A stretch of DNA of 6,078 nt from Candidatus Omnitrophota bacterium (lineage in GTDB: Bacteria; Omnitrophota; Gorgyraeia; 2-01-FULL-45-10): contig JAKLDX010000077.1 in the NCBI GenBank assembly GCA_022703295.1, positions 1 through 6,078 on the forward strand. The letters are read 5' to 3'. The translations under genes and the position numbers were made by a program. Below are positions 1 to 6,010 of this stretch, in pieces (within the stretch, counting starts at the first letter, position 1; every line of letters starts with the position of its first letter). The notes under the pieces are model-generated. The model saw only the letters and a list, made by a program, of their open reading frames with translations, searched no databases and was not told the origin of the DNA.

Positions 1-342
1 GCCTTCGCACAGCATAATTGTCAGATCAAATATAGCGTCAAACGGAAGATTGCGGGCATCGTGTGTTTGGAAATCGATCGTCACCCCTGCTTCTTGTGCC
101 TTTTCCCGTGCCCTTTTTATCTGATTCTTAGAAAGGTCAACGCCAGTCACCATATATCCCCTCTTTGTCAGTTCAATCGCATGACGTCCGGTACCGCACC
201 CAATGTCAAGGATCTTTACGGACTTATCGCGGGCAATCTCCTCCTCGATAAAATCACATTCACCTGCAGTACCCTGAACAAAGGGCTCATTATCATATTT
301 GCGTGCATAATTCTCGAATAATGCTTCATACCATTGTTTCAT
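1..342 (-). CDS. Class I SAM-dependent methyltransferase, N-terminal part (runs off the window)
   Basis: This is an open frame of 114 codons with no stop before the window's left edge, so the C-terminus is missing. The translation begins MKQWYEALFENYARKYDNEP. It carries the glycine-rich SAM-binding motif I, ILDIGCGTGRH (residues 44-54), then the acidic end of strand 2 in VTGVDLS (Asp69), and DARNLPF (95-101), the usual motif II/III region. This is the Rossmann-fold class I methyltransferase pattern. The substrate cannot be told from the visible part, because the substrate-binding half lies outside. Two ATGs are possible, at 348 and 342. I chose 342 because GAAGG (350-354) then sits 7 nt upstream, while it would be only 1 nt from the first ATG. 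The gene follows the GIY-YIG gene by 34 bp and may share its transcript. Family assignment is firm; the specific function is unknown. Confidence 0.9.
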   Translation of the reverse strand, partial: MKQWYEALFENYARKYDNEPFVQGTAGECDFIEEEIARDKSVKILDIGCGTGRHAIELTKRGYMVTGVDLSKNQIKRAREKAQEAGVTIDFQTHDARNLPFDAIFDLTIMLCEG

Positions 343-376
343 TATCATACCTTCACTTTCTCCCGGATATCTTATA

Positions 377-652
377 CTATATAATCAGTTTTTCCTTCTG
401 CGAGCGGCTCATCTTTTTGATAGCCATTTCCCTTTTGAACGCCCTTTTGAAATACCTATATTTTTTGAACCATACCAGTTTGACCGGCCTTCTGTCACGG
501 GTGTATTTCGCGCCTCTTCCCGCATTATGAAGTTTTACTCTTTTTCTTACGTGAGGCGTATAGCCGGTATAATATGTGCCATCCGAGCATTCTACGATAT
601 AAACGTAAAATATACCCGACCGCTTGAATCTTTTTTTAGCCGGTCCGCTCAT
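377..652 (-). CDS. GIY-YIG nuclease superfamily protein (YhbQ/UPF0213-like), 91 aa
   Basis: A small, very basic single-domain protein. The GIY and YIG elements appear as VYI (residues 17-19) and YTG (28-30), within VYIVECSDGTYYTGYT. Further family signatures follow: Arg36/Arg38, HN (42-43), GRGAKYT (45-51), RPVKLVW (55-61) and the glutamate of KREMAIKKMSR (Glu75), the expected metal-binding residue. The length matches the stand-alone UPF0213/YhbQ group, which is linked to DNA-structure cleavage or repair, though its cellular role is poorly known. The acidic residue that often follows LVY in relatives is replaced here by WFKKY, but Glu75 is intact, so activity is plausible. Its ATG overlaps the MFS stop codon by one base (TAATG), implying translational coupling. 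It has no evident link to metal transport and is probably a passenger in the operon. Confidence 0.9.
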   Translation of the reverse strand: MSGPAKKRFKRSGIFYVYIVECSDGTYYTGYTPHVRKRVKLHNAGRGAKYTRDRRPVKLVWFKKYRYFKRAFKREMAIKKMSRSQKEKLII

Positions 653-1854
653 TATCTACCGGCCTGCCTCTTCATTATAAGAAAAACCGCGATAGCGGCA
701 AGCTCGATTACGATAACTGCCGGAATGATCGCAGAGACAGAGCGGTCATATATAAAACCTATGAATGAACTACCCAGGAACACGGCAAGCCCGTATATAG
801 TGTTGAATATACCGTAGCCTGTGCCGCGTTTTTTTAGAGAAGTTATATCTGCGATAGCAGACCTCATTATAGTCTCCTGTATACCCATCACAATACCCCA
901 TATTACCACGCCGGTAACTACGAAGTTCATATTCCTCGAAAAAACAAAAATAGGCACTAAAATCGCGAGAAGAGGCACCGCCGCCAAAAGGATCAGCCCG
1001 GCATTTCGATTTCCGTTATTTATTTTAAATATATCGTATAGTTTGCCTATCGCCAGAGCAGCTATCGCGTCTACCCCCATAGCTATGGCATAAAAAAACG
1101 GTATTTGCGCGTCAGAAAGTATTCCGGCGGATTTGAAATGAAATGCGATCAGTATAAAACTGCAAAAACCCAAGGTGGATATAAATGTAAAAACCGTGTA
1201 CAGCCAGAAGACCGGTGAAAGTCTGTCGGAGATATCGTTTTTGGCAGCCGTTTCCAGTAACTCAGGATGCGGAACTCTGCGATACGCAAAGAAGAGACAT
1301 AGCATAACCGCTAAAAAAGGGATCCATAAAAATGTGTAGCCCTTATGATAGTCCGAAATCCCTATTACCCCGCCGCTGATGGTAAAAAAGGCCGCGAAGA
1401 TAAGGGGGCCCGCAAGGGCCCCCACCTGGTCCATCGCTTCATGAAGACCGAAACCGAAACCGGTCCCGACTTTAAAGCTAGCTTGTGAAAGTATGGTATC
1501 CCTGGCAGGACTGCGAACGGCCTTCCCTATACGCTCAAATATCATAAGCAATGCGGCCGTCTGCCATACGCCGGCCAGCGATAGAAGAGGCGCGCTTGCG
1601 AGCAAAGCATACCCTAAAAATGTAAAGAACCAATAATGCCTTGTCTTGTCGGAAATATACCCCGACAATAGACGAAGGGCATACCCCAAAAATTCCCCGA
1701 GACCTGATATTACGCCTAATGCGGCTGCGTTGACCGCAAGGAGTTTAAGATAGGGCCCGTTTACGCTGCGCGCGCCCTCATACACTATATCGCCGAAAAG
1801 GCTTACAAGCCCAAACGATACTATAAGACCTATAGCTCTTTTTTTTAAATCCAT
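652..1854 (-). CDS. Major facilitator superfamily (MFS) transporter, 400 aa
   Basis: A polytopic inner-membrane protein of typical MFS length with about 12 hydrophobic segments in two halves. Visible signatures are the N-terminal GDIVYEGARS (21-30), a motif-A-like loop GYISDKTRHY (65-74) between helices 2 and 3, a conserved cytoplasmic segment RIGKAVRSPARDTILS (108-123), GLHEAMDQVGALAGP (136-150) in helix 5, and a second motif-A-like loop GKLYDIFK (270-277) in the C-terminal half. The substrate is not identifiable. The position downstream of feoAB raises metal or siderophore-related export as an idea only. The start at 1854 gives a full-length protein, but there is no good Shine-Dalgarno sequence upstream (TTCCGAAAAGATTTAA). 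Codons 3-6 contain a run of eight A residues (plus-strand T run 1839-1846), a possible slippage site. The gene starts 19 bp after the small membrane ORF and ends in a TAATG overlap with the GIY-YIG gene. Confidence 0.92.
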   Translation of the reverse strand: MDLKKRAIGLIVSFGLVSLFGDIVYEGARSVNGPYLKLLAVNAAALGVISGLGEFLGYALRLLSGYISDKTRHYWFFTFLGYALLASAPLLSLAGVWQTAALLMIFERIGKAVRSPARDTILSQASFKVGTGFGFGLHEAMDQVGALAGPLIFAAFFTISGGVIGISDYHKGYTFLWIPFLAVMLCLFFAYRRVPHPELLETAAKNDISDRLSPVFWLYTVFTFISTLGFCSFILIAFHFKSAGILSDAQIPFFYAIAMGVDAIAALAIGKLYDIFKINNGNRNAGLILLAAVPLLAILVPIFVFSRNMNFVVTGVVIWGIVMGIQETIMRSAIADITSLKKRGTGYGIFNTIYGLAVFLGSSFIGFIYDRSVSAIIPAVIVIELAAIAVFLIMKRQAGR

Positions 1855-1873
1855 TTAAATCTTTTCGGAATGG

Positions 1874-2026
1874 CTACAAACAGAATATTATTATGTTAGC
1901 TATAAAATAGAGCACCCCGACAGCCAATTCTTTGGGACTGCCTGAATGGAAAAATCTCAGCATACCGGATAGCATCAGAAGCGCCGATCCGACTAAGGCG
2001 GCTATTTGGTGCGGCATCACCTTCAT
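1874..2026 (-). CDS. Unrecognised 50-aa membrane protein downstream of feoB
   Basis: A 50-residue ORF starting MKVMPHQIAALVGSALLMLS. It has two predicted membrane helices, about residues 8-26 and 34-49, separated by a short loop RFFHSGSPKE, and ends in FCL. I do not recognise a family. The frame is open further upstream to an ATG at 2155, but that extension would overlap the feoB 3' end by about 100 bases and encodes polar, low-hydrophobicity sequence that reads like an out-of-frame shadow. The ATG at 2026 is preferred because AGGAG (2032-2036) lies 5 nt upstream and it begins 26 bp after the feoB stop. It sits where some bacteria encode the Feo accessory FeoC, but it lacks FeoC's soluble winged-helix character, so it is not FeoC. 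A small Feo-complex partner is a possible inference; a chance ORF is less likely given the ribosome binding site and clean topology. Confidence 0.7.
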   Translation of the reverse strand: MKVMPHQIAALVGSALLMLSGMLRFFHSGSPKELAVGVLYFIANIIIFCL

Positions 2027-2052
2027 ACCCTCTCCTGTTTTTAAATTACGGA

Positions 2053-3783
2053 TTATCTTAATATAAGAAAATTGAGCGCGGTACCTACTATGAGGCTGAT
2101 GATCATCATTATAAACGTCGATTTCGCAAGATCTTTTAGCCCGAGTTCCTTCCATATGACAATGAATGTCGCAATACAGGGAAAAGATATAGCCAGAAGC
2201 GTAGTTCCGATAAATAACTGCTTGACCGAAAGGCCCAACGGCATGAGCATGCCGACCGCTACATCTTTTCTTATAAAACCTATGACAAGCGCAACAACCG
2301 CTTCTTTCGGAAGGCCGAAAAGGCCTTGGATAACAGGTGCGGATATGGCAGTGACCAGGTCAAATAGTTTAAAATACAACAGCACATTCACCAATAAGAC
2401 GCCTCCCAATACCACCGGAACGGCTTCTATTAAAAAACCTCTGACTCGCAAATAGAGCTTCTTAATAAGAGCGCCGATGGGAGGGAATCTGTACGGGGGT
2501 ATCTCCAGTAAAAACTCCGGGCTGTAGCCCGGCACTATACGATTAAGGGCGATTCCAAGCACCAGTATTATAAAAAAGAGAGTTAAATATACTCCTGCGA
2601 CATAAAACCCGCCGAACGCACCTAATAACCCGAATATCATCGCCTGCAACGGCACGCATGGTATCCCTATGGATATTATAGTGGAAGCGATAAATCTCTC
2701 GCGCTTTGACTCGAGAGCCCGGGTAGCCAGTATCCCAGGAACATTGCATCCGAAACCCAGGAGCACCGGTATGACGGCAAAACCGTGGAGTCCGATGCGG
2801 TGCAATAAATTATCCAGCAATATTGCCAGCCTTGGCAGATAACCTATATCTTCGAGAGCACTCAGCACAAGATAAAATGATATAATATACGGGAGCACCA
2901 TGCCGAATTCTATATACGGGGCAGTGGTAAGCACCCCCAGAGATTGCTTAAAATCTATTGTGCCGCCCACCAGGTCGCCTATCAGAAGGTGAAATAAAAA
3001 CCCTTTCTTATCCAAGGAAGAGGTCAGCTTTTCGAGCATAGGCTGGTATATGCCCAAAAAGAACGGGTCGGTTATTTTATTTATTATCGATTCCCCGATA
3101 AATCTCACTATCTTAAAAGATGCGTACAAGACGCAAGCCGCTATGAAGAAACCGGCAAGCGGACGGACTGAGGCGTCTTCTACCATCTCTCTCAGCGTAT
3201 GGTGCCGGTGCTCCAGACGCTGCACGGATTCTACTATCCTGCCTATCTCCTTCCACCTGTCCTCGTTAGACAGCGCCCCCCTTGCGGCGGGATGGGCTTG
3301 CGGTAAACGCTCCGTAAGCATCCTTATGCCGCGCCCCGTTATTGCGCATGTGGATATCACTGGTATTTGTAAAATATTTTCCAGCTTATCGACATCTATA
3401 TGGATGCCCCTATGACCCGCGTCGTCGCACATATTAAGGCATGCCATTACGGGAAAACCGGCCTCTATCAACTGAAGTGTAAGAAGAAGATTCCTTTCCA
3501 GATTGGTGGAATCCAGTATATTTATAACTACCATCTCTTCTTTCACGCTATCGTTTAATATGGAAACCGCGACTTCTTCGGCCCTGGATGTGGGCTCAAG
3601 CGAGTATGTGCCCGGCAGATCTATTACTTCTATCCTATCTTCGTTAAGTTTAAGGAATCCTTTGGATATCTCCACCGTGGTCCCGGGGTAGTTCGAAGAT
3701 ACGACATTCACACCGGTCAGGCGCGAGAATACAACGCTCTTGCCCACGTTGGGATTACCTATCAGGTATATCTTTTTTATCAT
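2053..3783 (-). CDS. feoB: Ferrous iron transporter FeoB (short form, 576 aa)
   Basis: An inner-membrane Fe(II) importer with an N-terminal G domain. GTPase motifs are all present: G1 GNPNVGKS (9-16), G2 region NYPGTTVE (31-38), G3 DLPGTYS (55-61), G4 NMCD (117-120) and a G5-like CAITGRG (146-152). The membrane part carries the FeoB hallmarks: EDIGYLPR (311-318), the first gate GFGCNVPGILATR (343-355), GIPCVPLQ (373-380), GFIRKDVA (502-509) and SFPCIAT (533-539). The three conserved gate/pore cysteines (346, 376, 536) are kept. The protein is shorter than the roughly 770 residues of E. coli FeoB: the first membrane helix begins near residue 209, leaving only about 40 residues between the G domain and membrane, so the helical GDI-like region is reduced. 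The ATG overlaps the feoA stop as ATGA, with GGAG 5 nt upstream. Identification is secure. Confidence 0.97.
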   Translation of the reverse strand: MIKKIYLIGNPNVGKSVVFSRLTGVNVVSSNYPGTTVEISKGFLKLNEDRIEVIDLPGTYSLEPTSRAEEVAVSILNDSVKEEMVVINILDSTNLERNLLLTLQLIEAGFPVMACLNMCDDAGHRGIHIDVDKLENILQIPVISTCAITGRGIRMLTERLPQAHPAARGALSNEDRWKEIGRIVESVQRLEHRHHTLREMVEDASVRPLAGFFIAACVLYASFKIVRFIGESIINKITDPFFLGIYQPMLEKLTSSLDKKGFLFHLLIGDLVGGTIDFKQSLGVLTTAPYIEFGMVLPYIISFYLVLSALEDIGYLPRLAILLDNLLHRIGLHGFAVIPVLLGFGCNVPGILATRALESKRERFIASTIISIGIPCVPLQAMIFGLLGAFGGFYVAGVYLTLFFIILVLGIALNRIVPGYSPEFLLEIPPYRFPPIGALIKKLYLRVRGFLIEAVPVVLGGVLLVNVLLYFKLFDLVTAISAPVIQGLFGLPKEAVVALVIGFIRKDVAVGMLMPLGLSVKQLFIGTTLLAISFPCIATFIVIWKELGLKDLAKSTFIMMIISLIVGTALNFLILR

Positions 3784-4013
3784 TCATGCTCCAAAATTAT
3801 CTTCGCGGCCACGCCATGACCTAGAGCCAATATGCCTCTGCCGATCTTGACTACAACAGGCCCCCTCAAACCTATATGGCTTAATTTTACCAGCTCTTTA
3901 CCTTTGTATATTCCCATGCTCATCAGCCTGTTGCGAAGGTTATCTCCGCCGTGTATCTCGGCGACCCTTGCCCTGTTGTCAGGCTTAAGCTGCACAAGCG
4001 AACATTTTTTCAT
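3780..4013 (-). CDS. feoA: Ferrous iron transport accessory protein FeoA, 77 aa
   Basis: A small cytosolic SH3-like protein that supports FeoB-dependent Fe(II) uptake. Visible family features are the N-terminal SLVQLKP, the glycine-rich turn in AEIHGGDNLRNRLMSMGIYKG (two-residue GG followed by the conserved RL..MG pattern) and the C-terminal VVVKIGRGILALGHGVAAKI, where R/ALG..[VA]A.KI is typical. An ATG 12 bases further upstream (4025) would add MGWC. I chose 4013 because it gives an ATGA overlap with the stop of the upstream exporter, the same arrangement as the feoA-feoB junction, places a G-rich GGGGTGG just upstream, and yields the usual FeoA length of 75-80 residues. It is a separate protein, not fused to FeoB as in some bacteria. 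Confidence 0.93.
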   Translation of the reverse strand: MKKCSLVQLKPDNRARVAEIHGGDNLRNRLMSMGIYKGKELVKLSHIGLRGPVVVKIGRGILALGHGVAAKIILEHE

Positions 4014-4903
4014 ACACCACCCCATATTCCTGCCGATTGTATAACCATTCCGGAAATTATGCTAATGCCCAAAAGTATCGCGATTATCCGCAATGTATCG
4101 CGTCTATCCTGATTATCCCTTATAAGCACCAGAAGCCCAAGTCCGGCGCCCGAGCAGAGGCCAGCTACGAGAGAACCAAAGCTGATCACTCCGTCCGCAA
4201 AGAGCTGGGCCAGGAATACCGAGGCAAAACAATTTGGTATCAGGCCTACTATGGAAGCGAATACCGGCTGGAATAAGCTTCCTTCTAAAAATATAGATTC
4301 GAATTTTTGCCTGCCTACGATTTCTATCGAAAAGTTTAAAATAGCCGTTAAGGCAAAAATAAATAAGAATATTTTAACCGTATGTAATAATGGGTGCAGT
4401 AAAAGCGCGTTAAGCCGTGAAGGCTTATCATGAAGGCCGTGAGAACAACACCCCGAGTGACCCGTCATAGCGTCGCCATAAGAGGTTTTGACGGGTGCCC
4501 CGGAAACAGCGTTGGATTTGAAAAAGCTAAGTATTATATAATCCACCAAGATTCCTACGGCTACAGCTATAATAACTTTTATCAATATTAAAACGGCGAC
4601 CATGCTAGCCTTATGCGGCATCGATAGCAAAACCGGTATTGCCTCATCAGATGTTGATAAAAAAACAGCTATAAGAGTGCCCGTAGATATAAGGCGTTTT
4701 ACATATAAGGCCGAGGCAACTACAGAGAAACCGCATTGGGGTATGCAGCCGAATAACGCTCCGGCCACGGGTCCCAGCATCCCTAACCGCATTATATAAT
4801 GGCTGACGCGGTCTCCGTAACGGTATTCGAAGAACCCTACCAGAAAGTACACCAGCGCCAAAAAAGGCAACAGTCTTACTGAATCAAAAAAGGCATCGAT
4901 CAA
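4010..4903 (-). CDS. ArsP_2-type putative manganese/heavy-metal exporter (TTG start, 297 aa)
   Basis: A polytopic membrane protein that I assign to the ArsP_2 family (described as a putative 10-TM heavy-metal exporter or putative manganese transporter). Counting from the TTG start, signatures are the opening IDAFFDSVRLLPFLALVYFL, the first-half motif GCIPQCGFS (52-60) with LSTSDEAIPVLLS (82-94), a central cytoplasmic or external loop rich in Cys and His, HSGCCSHGLHD (149-159), and the second-half repeat GLIPNCFASV (220-229) with SGAGLGLLVLIR (251-262). The paired IP-x-C motifs suggest an inverted or direct repeat architecture with metal-binding cysteines. A longer frame reaches an ATG at 4978, but it would overlap the upstream gene by 79 bases and add a polar tail foreign to the family. 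The TTG has AAGGAG 8 nt upstream and a TTGA overlap. The family is confident; Mn2+ as substrate is inferred. Confidence 0.85.
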   Translation of the reverse strand: MIDAFFDSVRLLPFLALVYFLVGFFEYRYGDRVSHYIMRLGMLGPVAGALFGCIPQCGFSVVASALYVKRLISTGTLIAVFLSTSDEAIPVLLSMPHKASMVAVLILIKVIIAVAVGILVDYIILSFFKSNAVSGAPVKTSYGDAMTGHSGCCSHGLHDKPSRLNALLLHPLLHTVKIFLFIFALTAILNFSIEIVGRQKFESIFLEGSLFQPVFASIVGLIPNCFASVFLAQLFADGVISFGSLVAGLCSGAGLGLLVLIRDNQDRRDTLRIIAILLGISIISGMVIQSAGIWGGV

Positions 4904-5559
4904 AATATCCGCTCCTTTCTGGCTATGCGGTACGCAAAATAAACCGTCAAGGCTACAATTAACAGCATAATCGACCAAGCGTAGAATGAACTAAAAATTT
5001 CGAATATTGAGCCGTATATACCCGATATTCCGAATATTATAAAAGTCGAAGCCGCAAGCCATTTTATACCACGCTCCGGGATGTGTTTTCGCATAACTAC
5101 GCCCAATAGAATTCCCGCAGCATCCGCTGCCACCATAGCAAAAGTAGTGCCGAAAAGCACATGAAGCATATTCCTGTATTTTACGGCAAGACTGACAGTA
5201 GCAAGCTGGGTCTTATCTCCCATTTCCGCCAGGAAGAAAGCTATCGCGACCGTCAGCACAGGACCGAAGCGCGTAGGTCTTTTATCCTCACCGTGAAGGC
5301 TGTCGCCGTGCAGTGTCCACAATCCGAATATTATAAAAGATACGGCGGCCATAAAAGATATGGCCCACATAGGCACTACTACCGTAAGAAAATGGCCCGT
5401 AAGGACAGCTAGAGAATGATTTAAAAGCGTGGCTATGAAGACCGCCGTCAGGACGTGGCGAGCCTTATATTTGGCGGCGAAAGCCATGGCAAGAAGTTGC
5501 GTCTTGTCGCCCATCTCCGCCAATAAAACGAAAATGAATGATCCTATAAAAGCCTGCAT
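4900..5559 (-). CDS. UPF0016/TMEM165 (GDT1) family divalent-cation exporter, 219 aa
   Basis: An inner-membrane cation exporter built from two homologous halves of three helices. Each half carries the family's metal-site motif: EMGDKT at residues 15-20 and again at 112-117, both inside LAEMGDKTQL. The halves align further (AAKYKARHVL against AVKYRNMLHVL). The two halves are joined by a short charged linker HGDSLHGEDKRPTR (84-97). Known bacterial members (Mnx of cyanobacteria, MneA of Vibrio) export Mn2+, while eukaryotic members move Mn2+/Ca2+ against H+. The length of about 200-230 residues is normal, and all motif acids are present, so it should be active. The start at 5559 places the first helix at the very N-terminus as in homologues, but no Shine-Dalgarno sequence precedes it; a promoter-like TATAAT lies 7 nt upstream. 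It overlaps the next exporter gene by 4 bases. Confidence 0.94.
   Translation of the reverse strand: MQAFIGSFIFVLLAEMGDKTQLLAMAFAAKYKARHVLTAVFIATLLNHSLAVLTGHFLTVVVPMWAISFMAAVSFIIFGLWTLHGDSLHGEDKRPTRFGPVLTVAIAFFLAEMGDKTQLATVSLAVKYRNMLHVLFGTTFAMVAADAAGILLGVVMRKHIPERGIKWLAASTFIIFGISGIYGSIFEIFSSFYAWSIMLLIVALTVYFAYRIARKERIF
4912..4917 (-). promoter_or_regulatory. Ribosome binding site fixing the TTG start of the ArsP_2 gene
   Basis: AAGGAG on the minus strand lies inside the last codons of the UPF0016 gene, 8 nt before the TTG at 4901-4903. The UPF0016 stop TGA (4900-4902) overlaps that TTG, giving a TTGA junction. Strong motif plus ideal spacing supports the TTG over the ATG at 4978, which overlaps the upstream gene extensively. 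Confidence 0.8.
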
Positions 5560-5566
5560 GTGTATG

Positions 5567-5575
5567 ATTATATCA
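5567..5575 (-). promoter_or_regulatory. Predicted extended -10 promoter element (TGATATAAT) for the metal operon
   Basis: In the 42-bp gap between the response regulator and the UPF0016 gene the minus strand reads TGATATAAT, a perfect extended -10 (TGn plus TATAAT), followed by CATACAC and the ATG. No good -35 hexamer is present 16-18 nt upstream (ATATTC/CATATT), which an extended -10 can tolerate. Normal spacing would put the transcription start within about one base of the ATG. Motif match is seen directly; promoter activity is inferred. Confidence 0.5.
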
Positions 5576-5601
5576 CAGGAAGGAAAAAGAATATGCTGGA
5601 A

Positions 5602-5991
5602 TTATTTCCGGTACTTGTCCGAAAGACCGAGGGCGCTTTGAATGCACCTCAATTGTTTCTCGATATTATCTGTCTTTACTATAAAACCGGAAGATTTCAG
5701 TTTATTGGATTCGCTAACCCTTTCGAGATCCGAAAAAGCCGTCATCATGAATACCGGAAGGTTTTTATTAGATTTACGTATTATCCTCAGCACCTCCAGT
5801 CCGTCCATGCCTTCCATCACAAGGTCCAAGAGCACCGCATCGGGATGCTCGGTCTCCACCATCGCCAGGGCCTCTTCACCGTCGGAAGCCGTTACGATAT
5901 CATACTGATCTTCGAGCCTGGACTTCATCATCTTCAAAAAATCTATCTCGTCGTCGACTATAAGGATCTTTTTCCTGATACCGCCGCCCAT
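5602..5991 (-). CDS. Stand-alone response regulator receiver (CheY-like), 129 aa
   Basis: A single receiver domain without an output domain. The phosphorylation machinery is complete: acid pocket Asp13-Asp14 in ILIVDDE, phosphoacceptor Asp56 in VLLDLVMEGMDG, the switch Thr84 in FMMTAF, and Lys106 in FIVKT. After the last helix the protein ends within about 10 residues (LGLSDKYRK), so there is no DNA-binding or enzymatic module. Such proteins signal by protein-protein contacts or phosphorelay. No histidine kinase is in the window, so its partner is unknown. The start at 5991 is supported by GGGGAGG (6000-6006), 8 nt upstream. It lies 42 bp upstream of the metal transporters on the same strand; co-transcription is possible, but the internal promoter suggests the transporters can be expressed separately. 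A link to metal sensing is unproven. Confidence 0.93.
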   Translation of the reverse strand: MGGGIRKKILIVDDEIDFLKMMKSRLEDQYDIVTASDGEEALAMVETEHPDAVLLDLVMEGMDGLEVLRIIRKSNKNLPVFMMTAFSDLERVSESNKLKSSGFIVKTDNIEKQLRCIQSALGLSDKYRK

Positions 5992-6010
5992 TTAGAAGCC
6001 CTCCCCGGCA

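Noticed and set aside
61..321. 86-codon plus-strand ORF at the left end
   Set aside because: It is antisense to the partial methyltransferase, whose SAM motif makes the minus strand the real coding strand.
343..376. Separate promoter for the methyltransferase (TATAAG/TATAGT-like hexamers)
   Set aside because: The hexamers are imperfect, lie in AT-rich spacer, and no -35 is identifiable; read-through from the upstream genes is equally likely.
2027..2155. N-terminal extension of the small membrane ORF to the ATG at 2155
   Set aside because: It overlaps the feoB 3' end out of frame, encodes polar sequence, and bypasses the good AGGAG-ATG at 2026.
2301..2340. AAGGCC/GGCCTT inverted repeat within feoB
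   Set aside because: It is short, inside conserved coding sequence (GLFGLPKE), and has no T run; not a terminator.
2072..2455. 127-codon plus-strand ORF opposite feoB (also 3050-3415, 821-1093 and other plus-strand frames)
   Set aside because: They lie wholly antisense to genes with firm family motifs, and their translations are Ser/Thr/Pro-rich low-meaning sequence without domains. They are shadows of the minus-strand coding frames.
4904..4978. N-terminal extension of the ArsP_2 gene to the ATG at 4978
   Set aside because: It overlaps UPF0016 coding sequence by 79 bases in another frame, while a TTG with AAGGAG at 8 nt gives the expected family N-terminus.
5563..5577. Metal-regulator operator: TGAT-TAT-ATCA inverted repeat overlapping the -10
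   Set aside because: Only 4-bp perfect arms, with mismatches just outside; AT-rich sequence yields this by chance and it does not match a Fur, MntR or DtxR box I can support.
5560..5601. Manganese riboswitch (yybP-ykoY) upstream of the UPF0016 gene, as found before many Mn exporters
   Set aside because: The gap is only 42 bp, too short for the roughly 100-nt aptamer, and no such fold is visible.
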